The notes beneath the pieces were generated by a model, which was given only the letters and a program-made list of their open reading frames with translations, did no database searches and was not told the origin of the DNA. From positions 57,241 through 121,240 of the forward strand of contig WPIO01000290.1 in NCBI GenBank assembly GCA_009760855.2: a stretch of 64,000 nt of DNA, read 5' to 3'. Of the stretch, positions 49,441-62,170 are shown in pieces. How positions within the stretch are numbered: the stretch's first letter is position 1; each line of letters begins with the position of its first letter. The position numbers were made by a program, and so were the translations under genes. Source of the DNA: Cristatella mucedo (taxonomy: Eukaryota; Bryozoa; Phylactolaemata; Cristatellidae).

Positions 49441-51690
49441 TTTCGCTCGAGTTCGCAGCAGATCGCGAAATATCTAGGCACTTTAAGTCATCTCGTCCCT
49501 GCATGCAGTAGCTGGGAGCAGAGTGATTCAATTTGTTTTATGCCATTCGCACTTGATTAACTTCTTTAACGTAAGTTCGCAGCAGATCGCAGATTATCTA
49601 CATACCTTTAATCAGCTCGTCGCAGCTAGCAGTCTCTGGCAGCACAGTGCTGCACCTAGCATTAAGCAATTCACCCTTGAATGACTCATTTCGTACGAGT
49701 TCGCTGCAGTTTGCGGAATATGTAGACACTTGTAATCTGCTCGTCGGAGAATGCGGCACCTAGCAGCAGAGTGATGCAATTTGTTTTAAGCCATTCGCAC
49801 TTAAATAACTCATTTCTCACGAGTTCGCAGCAGATGGCGGAATATCTACAGACTTTAAATCTGCTTTTTGAAGGTTGCGGTAGCTGGCAGCTGAGTGCTG
49901 CACCTTGTTTTAGGCCATTCGCCCTTAATAACTCATTTCGCACGAGTTCTTAGCGGATTGCAGAATATCTACACGTTTTAAACCTGCTCGTGGCAGCATG
50001 CGGTAGCTTGCAGCAGAGTGCTGCACCTTGTTTTCAGCCATTCGCACTTGAAAAACTTATTGCGTTCGAGTTGGCAGCAGTTCGCGGAATATGTAAACAC
50101 TTCAAGTCTGCTCATCGGAGCCTGCAGTAGCTGGCAGCAGATTGCTGCACCTATTTTTAACCTAATCGCACTTCAATAATTCATTTGGCACAAGTTCGCA
50201 GCAGATCACGGATTATCTACACACTTATAATGTGCTCTTCGGAGCATGGGGTAGCTTGCAGAAGAGTGATGCAATTCGCTTTAAGCCATTCGCATTTAAA
50301 TAACTCATTTCGCACGAGTTCGCAGCAGATTGTGAAATATCTATACACTTTAAATCTGCTTGTCGGAGCGTGCGGTAGCAGGCAGCTGAGTGCCGCACAT
50401 TGTTTTAAGCCATTCGCTCTCTAATACCTCATTTCGCACGACTTTGCATGGGATCGCGGATTATCTACACACTTTAAATCTCCGTGACTCACCGTGCTGT
50501 AGCTCGCAGCAGAGTGCTGCACCTTCTTTTAGGCTATTCGCAATTGAATAACTCATTTCGTTCGAGTTCGCAGCAGTTCGCGGAATATGTAGACAATTTT
50601 AATCTGCTCGTCGGTGCGTGTAAGAGCTGACAGATGGTTGATGCAATTTGTTTTAAGCCATTAGCACTTGAATAACTCTTTTCGCACGACTTCGCAGCGG
50701 ATCGTGGAATATCTACAGACTTTCAATCAGCTTGTCAGGACATGCAGTGGCTGGCAGCTGAGTGCTGCACCTTGTTTTAGTCCATTCCCAATTAAATAGA
50801 TCATTTCGCACGAGTTCGTTCTAAATCTCGGAATAATTTTACACTTCAAATCTGCTCGTCGTACCGTGTAGTAGCTTGCAGCAGAGTGCTGCACCTTGTT
50901 AAAAGCCATTCGCACTTGACAAACTCATTTCGTACGAGCTAGCAGCTGATTGCAGAATATCTAGAAATACCAAATCTGCTCGTCACAGCCTGTGGTAGCT
51001 GGCAGCACAGTGCTTCACCTTTTTTTAAGCCAATCGAACTTGAATAACTCATTTCGCACGAGTTAGCTGCAAATCGCGGAATATTTTCACACTTCAATTT
51101 AGCTAGTCGCAGTGGGCAGTCACTTGGTGCAAAGTGCTGCACCTTGCTTTGAGCAACTTGCACTTCAATTATTCATTTCGCACGAGTTCGCAGCAGATTG
51201 CGGAATATTTACATACTTTTAATCTGGTCGTCAGAGCCTGCGGTATCTGGCAGCAGAGTGCTGCACCTTGCTTGAGGCCATTTGCACATGAATAGTTCAT
51301 TTCAATCGAGTTCGCAGCAGATCGCAAAATAAACGATTCAAACCTGCATGTGGCAGCATGCGGTAGCTTGCAGAAGAGTGCTGCACCTTGTTTTAAGCCA
51401 TTTGCACTTGAAAAACTCATTTCGCTCGTGTTGGCAGCAGTTTGCAGAAAATGTACACACTACAAATCTGCTCGTCGGAGCGTGTGGTAGCTGGCAGCAG
51501 AGTGCTGCACCTTTCTTAGGGCTATTGGCACTTCAATAATTCATTTCGCACGAGTTCCCAGCAGATCGCGGATTATCTACAAACTTTTAATCTGCTCGTC
51601 GGAGCATGGAGTAGCTTGCTGAAGACTGATGCAATTCGCTTTAAGCTATTCGCATTTGAATAACTCATTTCGCACGAGTTCGCAGCAGAT
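49441..51690 (+). repeat. Old duplicate of 12.36-14.61 kb (spacing 37083 bp)
   Basis: About 18 monomers in the same order as 12360-14610. The spacing is 37083 bp at 12601/49684, 12688/49771, 13141/50224 and 14188/51271, and about 37079 bp at the far end, after a four-base deletion near 51330 (AAAATAAACG). Base differences are many, so this is an older event than HORs A, D and H. No gene visible. Confidence 0.83.
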
Positions 51691-53870
51691 CGCAGATTAT
51701 CCACACACTTTTAATCAGCTCGTCGGAGCCAGCAGTCTCTGGCAACACAGTGCTGCACCTAGCATCAAGCAATTCACCCTTGAATAACTCATTTCGCTCG
51801 AGTTCGCAGCAGTTTGCGAATATGTACACACTTCAAATCTGCTCATCAGAGCGTGTGGTAGCTGACGGCAGATTGCTGCACCTTGCTTGAGGCCATTCCC
51901 ACTCGAATAGATCATTTCGCAAGAGTTCGCAGCAGATCGCAGAATAATTTCAGACTTCAAATTTGCTTGTCGTAGCATGCAGAAGCTGGCAGCTGAGTGC
52001 TGCACGTGGTTTTAAGCCATTCCCACTTGAATGACTCATTTTCCACGAGTTCGCAGCAGATCGCAGAATACCTAGAAACTTCAAATTTGCTCGTCGCAGC
52101 GTTCAATAGCTGGCAGCAGAGTGATGCAATTTGGTTTAAGCCATTCGCACTTGAATAACTTATTTCGCACGAGTTAGCAGCAGATCGCAGATTCTCTACA
52201 CACTTTAAATCGTCTCGTCGGAGCGTGCTGCAGCTGGAAGCAGAGTGCTGCACTTTGTTTTAAGCCATTCGAACTTAATTAACTCATTTCGGACGAGGTT
52301 GACTCAGATAGCGGAATATTTTCACACTTCAAGTCAGCTCGTCCCAGCTTGCTGTAGCTGGCAGCCGAGTGCAGCACCTTGCTTTATGCCACTCACACTT
52401 CAATAACTCATTTCGTTCGAGTTCGCAGCAGTTCGCGGATTATGTAGACACTTTTAATCTGCTCGTCGGTGCGTGTGAGAGCTGACAGAAGGTTGATGGA
52501 ATTTGTTTTAAGCTCTTAGCACTTGAATAACTCTTTTCGAATGACTTCGCAGCAGATCGTGGAATATCTACAGACTTTCAATCAGCTTGTCGGAACGTGC
52601 AGTAGCAGGCAGCTGAGTGCTGCACCTTGTTTTAGTCCATTCGCACTTAAATAGATCATTTCGCGCGAGTTCGCTGCAGATCGCGAAATATTTTTACACT
52701 TCAAATCTGCTCGTCTTTCCTTGCGGTAGCTAACAGCAGAGTGCTGCACCTTGTTAAAAGCCATTCGCACTTGAGTAACTCATTTCGTACGAGCTAGCAG
52801 CTGATCTCAGAATATCTAGAAATGTAAAATCTGCTCGTCCCAGCGTGCGGTAGCTGGGCACAGAGTGTTTCACCTTTTTTTAAGCCAACCGAACTTGAAT
52901 ATCTCATTTCGACGAGTTAGCAGCAGATCGCGGAATATTTTCACACTTCAAATTAGTTCATGGCAGTGTGCGGTCACTCGGTGCAAAGTGCTGCACCTTG
53001 CTTTGAGCAACTTGCACTTCAATTATTCATTTCGCACGAGTTCGCTGCAGATTGCGGAATATTTTCTTACTTTTAATCTGCTCGTCAGAGCCTGCGGTAG
53101 CTGGCAGCAGAGTGCTGCACCTTGCTTGAGGCCATTCGCACATGAATAGATCATTTCAATCAAGTTCGCAGGAGATCGCGGAATATCTACACGATTCAAA
53201 CCTGCTCGATGCAGCATGCGGTAGCTTGAAGCAGAGTGCTGCACCTTGTTTTAAGCCATTTGCACTTGAAAAAATCATTTCGCTTGTGTTGGCAGCAGTT
53301 CGCGGAATATGTAGACACTTCAAATCTGCTCGTCGGAGCGTGCTGTAGCTGGCAGCAGATTGTTGCACCTTTCTTTAGGCTATTGGCACTTCAATAATTC
53401 ATTTCGCATGAGTTCGAGGGAGATGGCAGACTATCTACACGCTTTTAATCTGCTCGTCGCAGCGAGCAGTCTCTGGCAGCACAGTGCTGCACCTAGCGTT
53501 AAGCCATTCACCCTTGAATAACTCATTTCGCTCGAGTTCGCAGCAGATCGCAGAATATCTACACACTTCAAATCTGCTCGTCAGAGCGTGCGGTAGCTGA
53601 CGGCAGATTGCTGCACCTTGCTTGAGGCCGTTTCCACTCGATTAGATCATTTCGCACGAGTTCGCAGCAGATCGCAGAATATTATCAGACTTCAAATTTG
53701 CTTGTCGTAGCGTGCAATAGCTGGCAGCAGAGACATGCAATTTGGTTTAAGCCATTAGCACTTGAGTAACCCATATCACACGAGTTCGCAGCAGATGGCG
53801 GAATATCTACAGACTTTAAATCTGCTTTTCGAAGCGTGCGGCAGCTGGCAGCTGAGTGCTGTTCCTTGTT
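51691..53870 (+). repeat. Satellite mosaic before HOR J
   Basis: About 17.5 monomers. 51690-52390 resembles 30.3 kb and 28.0 kb material. 52420-53150 repeats 50560-51300 at about 1855 bp (15 monomers less five bases). 53400-53870 carries the GTTCGAGGGAGATG variant and then matches 26.66 kb at a spacing of about 27097 bp. The patchwork suggests repeated block exchange among decayed HORs. No gene visible. Confidence 0.77.
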
Positions 53871-56720
53871 TTAGGCCATTCGCCCTCAATAACTCATTTC
53901 GCAAGAGTTCGCAGCTGCTTGCTGAATATCTACACGTTTCAAACCTGCTCGTGGCAGCATGCGGTAGCTTGCAGCAGAGTGCTGCACCTTGTTTTAAGCC
54001 ATTCGCACTTGAAAAACTCATTTCGTTCGAGTTGGCAGTGGTTCGCGGAATATGTAAACACTTAAAATCTGCTCGTCGGAGCCTGGAGTAACTAGCAGCA
54101 GAGTGCTGCACCTTTCTTTAAGCTATTCGCACTTCAATAATTCATTTTGCACGAGTTAGCAGCAGATCACGGATTATCTACACACTTATAATTTGCTCAT
54201 CGGAGCATGGGGTACCTTGCAGAAAAGTGATGCAATTTGCTTTAAACCATTCGCATTTGAATAACTCATTTCGCACGAGTTCGCAGCAGATTGTGGAATA
54301 TCTACACACTTTAAATCTGCTTGTCGGAGCGTGCTGTAGCAGGCAGCTGAGTGCCACACCTTGTTTTAAGCCATTCGCACTTGAATACCTCATTTCGCAC
54401 GACTTCGCATGGGATCGCGGATTATCTACCCACTTTAAATCTCCGTGACGCACCTTGCTGTATCTCACAGCAGAGTGCTGCACCTTATTTTAGGCTAATT
54501 GCAATTGAATAACTCATTTCCTTCGAGTTTGCAGCAATTCGCAGAATATGTAGACACTTTTAATTTGCTCGTCGGTGCATGTAAGAGCTGACAGATAGTT
54601 GATGCAATTTGTTTTAAGCCATTAGCACTTGAATAACTCTTTTCGCACGACTTCGCAGCAGATCGTGGAATATCTACAGACTTTTAATCAGCTTGTCGGG
54701 ACGTGCAGTTGCTGGCAGCTGAGTGCTGCACCTTGTTTTAGTCCATTCGCACTTGAATAGATCATTTCGCACGAGTTCGCTGCAGATCGCGGAATATTTT
54801 TACACTTTAAATCTGCTCGTTGTACCGTGCTGTAGCTGGCAGCAGAGTGGTGCACCTTGTTAAAAGCCATTCGCACTTGACTAACTCATTTCGTACGAGG
54901 TAGCAGCTGATTGAGGAATATCTAGAAATATCAAATCTGCTCGTCACAGCTTGCGGTAGCTGGCAGCAGAGTGCTTCAGCTTTTTTTAAGCTAATCGAAC
55001 TTGAATAACTCATTTCGCACGAGTTAGCTGCAGATCGCGGAATATTTTCAAACTTCAAATTAGCTCGTCGCAGTGTGCGGTCACTTGGTGCAAAGTGCTG
55101 CACCTTGCTTTAAGCAACTTGCACTTCAATTATTCATTTCGCACGAGTTCGCAGCAGATTGCTGAATATTTACATACTTTTAATCTGCTCGTCAGAGCCT
55201 GCGGTAGCTGGCAGCAGAGTGCTGCACCTTGCTTGAGGCCATTCCCACTCGAATAGATCATTTCGCACGAGTTCGCAGCAGATCGCAGATTATCTATGCA
55301 CTTTAAATCAGCTCGTTGCAGCAAGCAGTCTCTGGCAGCACAGTGCTGCACCTAGAATTAAGCCATTCATCCTTGAATAAATCATTTCAATCGAGTTCGA
55401 AGCATATCGCGGAATATCTACAAACTTTTAATCTGCTCGTCGCAGCTAGCAGTCTCTGGCAGAACAGTGGTGCACCTAGCGTTAAGCCATTCACCCTAGA
55501 ATAACCTATTTCGCTCGAGTTCGCAGCAGATCTCAGAATATCTACACACTTCAAATCTGCTCGTCAGAGCGTGCGGTAGCTGACGGCAGATTGCTGCACC
55601 TTGCTTGAGGCCATTCCAAGTCGAATAGATCATTTCGCACGAGTTCGCAGCAGATCGCAGATTATCTATGCACTTCTAATCAGCTCGTCGCAGCGAGCAG
55701 TCTCTGGCAGCACAGTGCTGCACCTAGCATTAAGCCATTCACCCTTGAATAAATCATTTCGTCCGAGTTCGCAGCAGTTTGCGGAATATGTAGACACATT
55801 TAATCTGCTCGTCGGAGCATGCTGTACCTAGCAGCAGAGTGATGCAATTTGTTTTAAGCCATTCGCACTTGAATAATCTATTTTACACGAGGTCCCAGCA
55901 GATGGCGGAATATCTACAGACTTTAAATCTGCTTTTCGAAGTATGTGGTAGCTGGCAGCTGAGTGCTGCGCCTTGTTTTAGGCCATTCGCCCTGAATAAC
56001 TCATTTCGCACGAGCTCCCAGCGGATTGCAAAATATCTACACGTTTCAAACCTGCTCGTGGCAGAATGCGGTAGCTTGCAGGAGAGTGCTGCACCTTGTT
56101 TTAAGCCATTCGCACTTCAATAATTCATTTTGCACGAGTTCGCAGCAGATCACGGATTATCAACACACCTATAATTTGTTCGTCGGAGCATGGGGTAGCT
56201 TGCAGAAGAGTGATGCAATTCGCTTTAAGCCATTCGCATTTGAATAACTCATTTCGCACGAGTTCGCAGCAGATTGTGGAATATCTACTCACTTTAAATC
56301 TGCTTGTCGGAGAATGAGCTAGCAGGCAGCTGAGTGCCTCACCTTGTTTTAAGCCATTCGCACTTGAATACCTCATTTCGCACGACTTCGCATGGGATCG
56401 CGGATTATCTACCCACTTTAAATCTCCGTGACGCACCGTGCTGTATCTCACAGCAGAGTGCTGCACCTTCTTTTAGGCTATTCGCAATTGAATAACCTAT
56501 TTCGTTTGAGTTCACAGCAGTTCGCGGAAGATGTAGATACTTTTAAACTGCTCGTCGGTGCGTGTGAGAGTTGACAGAAGCTTGATGCAATTTGTTTTAA
56601 GCCATTAGCACTTGAATAACTCTTTTCGCACGACTTCGCAGCAGATCGTCGAATATCTACAGACTTTCAATCAGCTTGTTGGAACGTGCAGTAGCTGGCA
56701 GCTGAGTGCTGCACCTTGTT
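53871..56720 (+). repeat. HOR J copy 1 (about 23 monomers)
   Basis: The word TTAGGCCATT before CGCCCTCAATAAC lies at 53871 and 56721, 2850 bp apart. Matching points are 54178 and 57028, 54227 and 57077, 54688 and 57538. After about 55235 the spacing becomes 2973 bp (CGCAGCTAGC at 55441 and 58414), so the second copy is one monomer longer there. Confidence 0.88.
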
Positions 56721-59695
56721 TTAGGCCATTCGCCCTCAATAACTCATTTCGCAAGAGTTCGCAGCTGATTGCTGAATATCTACACGTTTCAAACCTGCTC
56801 GTGGCAGCATGCAGTAGCTTGCAGCAGAGTGCTGCACCTTGTTTTAAGCCATTCGCACTTGAAAAACTCATTTCGTTCGAGTTGGCAGCGGTTCGCGGAA
56901 TATGTAAACACTTAAAATCTGCTCGTCGGAGCCTGGAGTAACTAGCAGCAGAGTGCTGCACCTTTCTTTAAGCTATTCGCACTTCAATAATTCATTTTGC
57001 ACGAGTTCGCAGCAGATCACGGATTATCTACACACTTATAATTTGCTCATCGGAGCATGGGGTACCTTGCAGAAAAGTGATGCAATTTGCTTTAAGCCAT
57101 TCGCATTTGAATAACTCATTTCGCACGAGTTCGCAGCAGATTGTGGAATATCTACACACTTTAACTCTGCTTGTCGGAGCATGCTGTAGCAGGCAGCTGA
57201 GTGCCGCACCTTGTTTTAAGCCATTCGCACTTGAATACCTCATTTCGCACGACTACGCATGGGATCGCGGATTATCAACCCACTTTAAATCTCCGTGACG
57301 CACCGTGCTGTATCTCACAGCAGAGTGCTGCACCTTATTTTAGGCTAATCGCAATTGAATAACTCATTTCCTTCGAGTTCGCAGCAATTCGCAGAATATG
57401 TAGACACTTTTAATTTGCTCGTCGGTGCGTGTAAGAGCTGACAGATAGTTGATGCAATTTGTTTTAAGCCATTAGCACTTGAATAACTCTTTTCGCACGA
57501 CTTCGCAGCAGATCGTGGAATATCTACAGACTTTTAATCAGCTTGTCGGAACGTGCAGTTGCTGGCAGCTGAGTGCTGCACCTTGTTTTAGTCCATTCGC
57601 ACTTGAATAGATCATTTCGCACGAGTTCGCTGCAGATCGCACAATATTTTTACACTTTAAATCTGCTTGTCGTACCGTGCTGTAGCTGGCAGCAGAGTGC
57701 TGCACCTTGCTAAAAGCCATTCGCACTTGACTAACTCATTTCGAACGAGGTAGCAGCTAATTGAGGAATATCTGGAAATATCAAATCAGCTCGTCACAGC
57801 GTGCGGTAGCTGGCAGCAGAGTGCTTCAGCTTTTTTTAAGCTAATCGAACTTGAATAACTCATTTCTCACGAGTTAGCTGCAGATCGCGGAATATTTTCA
57901 CACTTCAAATTAGCTCGTCGCAGTGTGCGATCACTTGGTGCAAAGTGCTGCACCTTGCTTTAAGCAACTTGCACTTCAATTATTCATTTCGCACGAGTTC
58001 GCAGCAGATTGCTGAATATTAGATACTTTTAATCTGCTCGTCAGAGCCTGCGGTAGCTGGCAGCAGAGTGCTGCACCTTGCTTGAGGCCATTCGCACATG
58101 AATAGATCATTCTAATCGAGTTCGCAGCAGATCGCGGAATATCTACACGATTCAAACCTGCTCGTGGCAGCATGCGGTAGCTTGAAGCAGAGTGCTGCAC
58201 CTTGTTTTAAGCCATTTGCACTTGAAAAACTTATTGCGTTCGAGTTGGCAGCAGTTCGCGGATTATGTAAACACTTCAAATCTGCTCGTCGGAGCGTTTG
58301 GTTGCTGGCAGCAGAGTGTTGCACCTTTCTTAGGGCTATTCGCACTTCAATAATTCATTTCGCACGAGTTCCCAGCAGATCGCGGATTATCTACAAACTT
58401 TTAATCTGCTCGTCGCAGCTAGCAGTCTCTGGCAGCACAGTGGTGCACCTAGCGTTAAGCCATTCACCCTAGAATAACTTATTTCGCTCGAGTTCGCAGC
58501 AGATCGCAGAATATCTACACACTTCAAATCTGCTCGTCAGAGCGTGCGGTAGCTGACGGCAGATTGCTGCACCTTGCTTGAGGCCATTCCCACTCGAATA
58601 GATCATTTCGCACGAGTTCGCAGCAGATCGCAGATTATCTATGCACTTTTAATCAGCTCGTCGCAGCGAGCAGTCTCTGGCAGCACTGTGCTGCACCTAG
58701 CATTAAGCCATTCACCCTTGAATAAAACATTTTGTCCGAGTTCGCAGCAGTTTGCGGAATATGTGAGACACATTTAATCTGCTCGTCGGAGCATGCTGTA
58801 CCTAGCAGCAGAGTGATGCAATTTGTTTTAAGCCATTCGCACTTGAATAACCTATTTCACACGAGTTCCCAGCAGATGGCGGAATATCTACAGACTTTAA
58901 ATCTGCTTTTCGAAGTATGCGGTAGCTGGCAGCTGAGTGCTGCGCCTTGTTTTAGGCCATTCGCCCTGAATAACTCATTTCGCACGAGTTCCCAGCGGAT
59001 TGCAAAATATCTACACGTTTTCAAACCTGCTCGTGGAAGCATGCGATAGCTTGCAGCAGAGTGCTGCACCTTGTTTTAAGCCATTCGCACTTCAATAATT
59101 CATTTTGCACGAGTTCGCAGCAGATCAGGGATTATCTACACACTTATAATTTGCTCGTCGGAGCATGGGGTAGCTTGCAGAAGAGTGATGCAATTCGCTT
59201 TAAGCCATTCGCATTTGGATAACTCATTTCGCACGAGTTCGCAGCAGATTGTGGAATATCTACTCACTTTAAATCTGCTTGTCGGAGAATGCAGTAGCAG
59301 GCAGCTGAGTGCCTCACCTTGTTTTAAGCCATTCGCACTTGAATACCTCATTTCGCACGACTTCGCATGGGATCGCGGATTATCTACCCACTTTAAATCT
59401 CCGTGACGCACCGTGCTGTATCTCACAGCAGAGTGCTGCACCTTTTATTAGGCTATTCGCAATTGAATAACTCATTTCGTTCGACTTCGCAGCAGTTCGT
59501 TGAATATGTAGACACTTTTAATCTGCTCGTCGGTGCGTGTGAGAGCTGACAAAAGGTTGATGCAATTTGTTTTAAGCCATTTGCACTTGAATAACTCTTT
59601 TCGCACGACTTCGCAGCAGATCGTCGAATATCTACAGACTTTCAATCAGCTTGTTGGAACGTGCAGTAGCTGGCAGCTGAGTGCTGCACCTTGTG
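56721..59695 (+). repeat. HOR J copy 2 (about 24 monomers)
   Basis: Second copy, about 2.97 kb. Between about 58085 and 58410 it carries CACATGAATAG, TTGAAAAACTTATTG and TTTCTTAGGGC monomers in place of the CACTCGAATAG and CATCCTTGAATAAATC monomers of copy 1. This substitutes different monomers and adds a net single monomer. The two copies match over the rest of their length. The copy ends near 59695, where GTGTTAGTCC replaces GTTTTAGGCC. Confidence 0.86.
57100..57223 (+). repeat. Example monomer with internal 10-bp phasing
   Basis: This unit shows the internal plan of the monomer. TCGC words begin at 57101, 57121 and 57131, spaced 20 and 10 bp. In the commoner ATCGCGG form of the monomer a fourth TCGC follows 10 bp later; here that site reads ATTGTGG, a double CpG transition. 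A GCAGCAG box starts at monomer position 34, and in most monomers a second one starts at position 94, exactly 60 bp on (here altered to GCAGCTG). The monomer therefore looks built from roughly ten-base blocks and perhaps from two related halves of 60 and 64 bp. That origin is inference; the spacings are direct. Confidence 0.85.
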
Positions 59696-61291
59696 TTAGT
59701 CCATTCGCACTTAAATAGATCATTTCGCACAAGTTCGCAGCAGATCGCAGATTATCTATGCACTTTTAATCAGCTCGTCGCAGCGAGCAGTCTCTGGCAG
59801 CACAGTGCTGCACCTAGCATTAAGCCATTCACCCTTGAATAAATCATTTCGCACGAGTTCCCAGCAGATCGCGGATTATCTACACACTTTTAATCTGCTC
59901 GTCGGAGCATGGGGTAGCTTGCAGAAGAGTGATGCAATTCGCTTTAAGCCATTCGCATTTGAATAACTCCATTTCGCACGAGTGCGCAGCAGATTGTTGA
60001 ATATCTACACACTTTAAATCTGCTTGTCGGAGCGTGCGGTAGCTGGCAGCTGTGTGCCGCACCTAGTTTTAATCCATTCGCACTTGAATACCTCATTTAG
60101 CAGGGAGTTCGCAGCAGATCGCAGAATATTTTCAGACTTCTAATTTGCTTGTCTTAGAGTGCAGAAGCTGGCAGCTGAGTGCTGCACCTGGTTTTAAGCC
60201 TTTCGCACTTGAATGACTCATTTTGCACGAGTTGGCAGCAGATCGCAGATTATCTAGACACTTTAAAGTCATCTCGTCCCGGCGTACAGTAGCTGGGAGC
60301 AGAGTGATTCAATTTGTTTTTTACGCCATTCGCACTCTATTATTTCCTTTCGCAAGAGTTCGCAGCAGATCGCAGATTATCTACACATTTTTAATCAGCT
60401 CGTCGCAGCGAGCAGTCACTGGCAGCACAGTGCTGCACCTAGCGTTAAGCCATTCACCCTTGAATAACTCATTTCGCTCTAGTTCGCAGCAGATCGCAGA
60501 ATATCTACACACTTCAAATCTGCTAGTCAGACCGTGCGGTAGCTGACGGCAGATTGCTGCACCTTGCTTGAGGCCATTCCCACTCGAATAGATCATTTCG
60601 CACGAGTTCGCTGCAGATCGCAGAATATTTTCAGACTTCAAATTTGCTTGTCGTAGTGTGCAGAAGCTGGCAGCTGAGTGCTGCACCTGGTTTTAAGCCA
60701 TTCGCTCTTGAATGACTCATTTTGCACGAGTTCGCAGCAGATCGCAGAATACCTAGAAACTTCAAAATCTGCTCGTCGCAGCATGCAATAGCTGGCAGCA
60801 GAGTGCTGCACCTTGCTAAAAGCCATTCGCACTTGACTAACTCATTTCGTACGAGCTAGCAGCTGATTGCAGAATATCTAGAAATATCAAATCTGCTCGT
60901 CAGAGCGTGCGGTAGCTGGAAGCAGAGTGCTTCACCTTTTTTTTAACCAATCGAACTTGAATAACTCATTACGCACGAGTTAGCTGCAGATCGCGGAATA
61001 TTTTCACACTTCAAATTACCTTGTCCCAGTGCCCCGTCACTTGGTGCAAAGTGCTGCAACTTGCTTTAAGCAACTTGCACTTCAATTTTATAATTTCGCA
61101 CGAGTTCGCAGCAGATTGCTGAATATTTACATACTTTTAATCTGCTCGTCTGAGCCTGGGGTGGCTGGCAGCAGAGTGATGCACGTTGCTTGAGGCCATT
61201 CGCACATAAATAGATCATTTCAATCGAGTTCGCAGCAGATCGCGGAATATCTACACAATTCAAACCTGCTCGTGGCAGCATGCGGTAGCTT

Positions 61292-61306
61292 GCAGCAGAG
61301 TGCTGC
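61292..61306 (+). repeat. Example of the monomer dyad (6-bp arms, 3-base centre)
   Basis: GCAGCA, GAG, TGCTGC: a perfect inverted repeat with six-base arms. It occurs at monomer positions 94-108 in most units of the array. A stronger form in the monomers with CTCTGGCAGCACAG reads GCAGCAC, A, GTGCTGC with seven-base arms, for example 60422-60436. Monomers with GCAGCTGAGTGCTGC or GAGTGATGCAA lose part of it. Short dyads that may extrude as hairpins have been proposed as a feature of centromeric satellites lacking a CENP-B box; any such role here is inference. Confidence 0.8.
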
Positions 61307-61890
61307 ACCTTGTTTTAAAGCCATTTGCACTTGAAAAAATCATTTCGCTCGTGTGTGCAGCAGTTCGCAGAATATGTAGACACTTTAAATCTGCTCGTCG
61401 GAGCGTGCGGTAGCTGGCAGCAGATTGCCGCACCTTTCTTTAGGCTATTGGCACTTCAATAATTCATTTCGCACGAGTTCGCCGCAGATCGCAGACTATC
61501 TACACGCTTTTAATCTGCTCGTCGCAGCAAGCAGTCTCTGGCACCACAGTGCTGCACCTAGCGTTAAGCCTTTCACCCTTGAATAACTCATTTCGCTCGA
61601 GTTCGCAGCAGATCGCAGAATATCTACACACTTCAAATCTGCTAGTCAAAGCGTGCGGTAGCTGACGGCAGATTGCTGCACCTTGCTTGCGGCCATTCCC
61701 ACTCGAATAGATCATTTCGCACGAGTTAGCAGCAGATCGCAGATTCTCTTCACACTTTAAATCGTCCCGTCGGAGCGTGCGGCAGCTGGCAGCAGAGTGC
61801 TGCACCTTGTTTTAAGCCATTCGAACTTAAACAACTCATTTCGGTCGTGTTTGACGCTGATTGCGGAATATTTTCGCACTTGAAGACAGC

Positions 61891-61910
61891 TCGTCCTTGC
61901 TTTTATGCCA
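61891..61910 (+). other. 34-bp deletion inside one monomer
   Basis: The sequence reads GCTCGTCC directly followed by TTGCTTTTATGCC. Other units of this class, for example near 28087-28145, have about 34 bases between these words, including GCTGTAGCTGGCAGCCGAG. A TTGCT word occurs at both edges of the missing piece, so slippage or short-homology loss is possible. It lies near the start of the error-dense zone, so an assembly fault cannot be excluded. Confidence 0.7.
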
Positions 61911-62170
61911 CACACACTTCAATAATTCATTTCGCTCGAGTTCGCAGCAGATCTCGGAATATCTAGACACTTTAGGTCATCTCGTCCCAGCGTGCAGTAG
62001 CTGGGAGCAGAGTGATTCAATTTGTTTTATGTCATTCGCACTTGATTAACTTCTTTCCACGAGTTCGCAGCAGATCGCAGATTATCTGCACACTTTTAAT
62101 CAGCTCGTCGGAGCATGCGGTAGCTTTCAGAAGAGTGCTGCACCTTCCTTGAGGCCATTCGCACATGAAT

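Larger units (their letters stand above)
59696..62170 (+). repeat. Satellite mosaic, includes duplicate of 24.84-26.44 kb
   Basis: About 20 monomers. 60120-61725 matches 24840-26440; TTTCAGACTT before CTAATTTGC is at 60130 and 24851. Extra bases appear in runs here (ACTTTAAAGTC near 60261, TTTTTTACGCC near 60317, AAAATCTGC near 60764), and a 34-bp loss lies at 61896/61897. Single-base run errors become more frequent toward the right-hand end. No gene visible. Confidence 0.8.
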
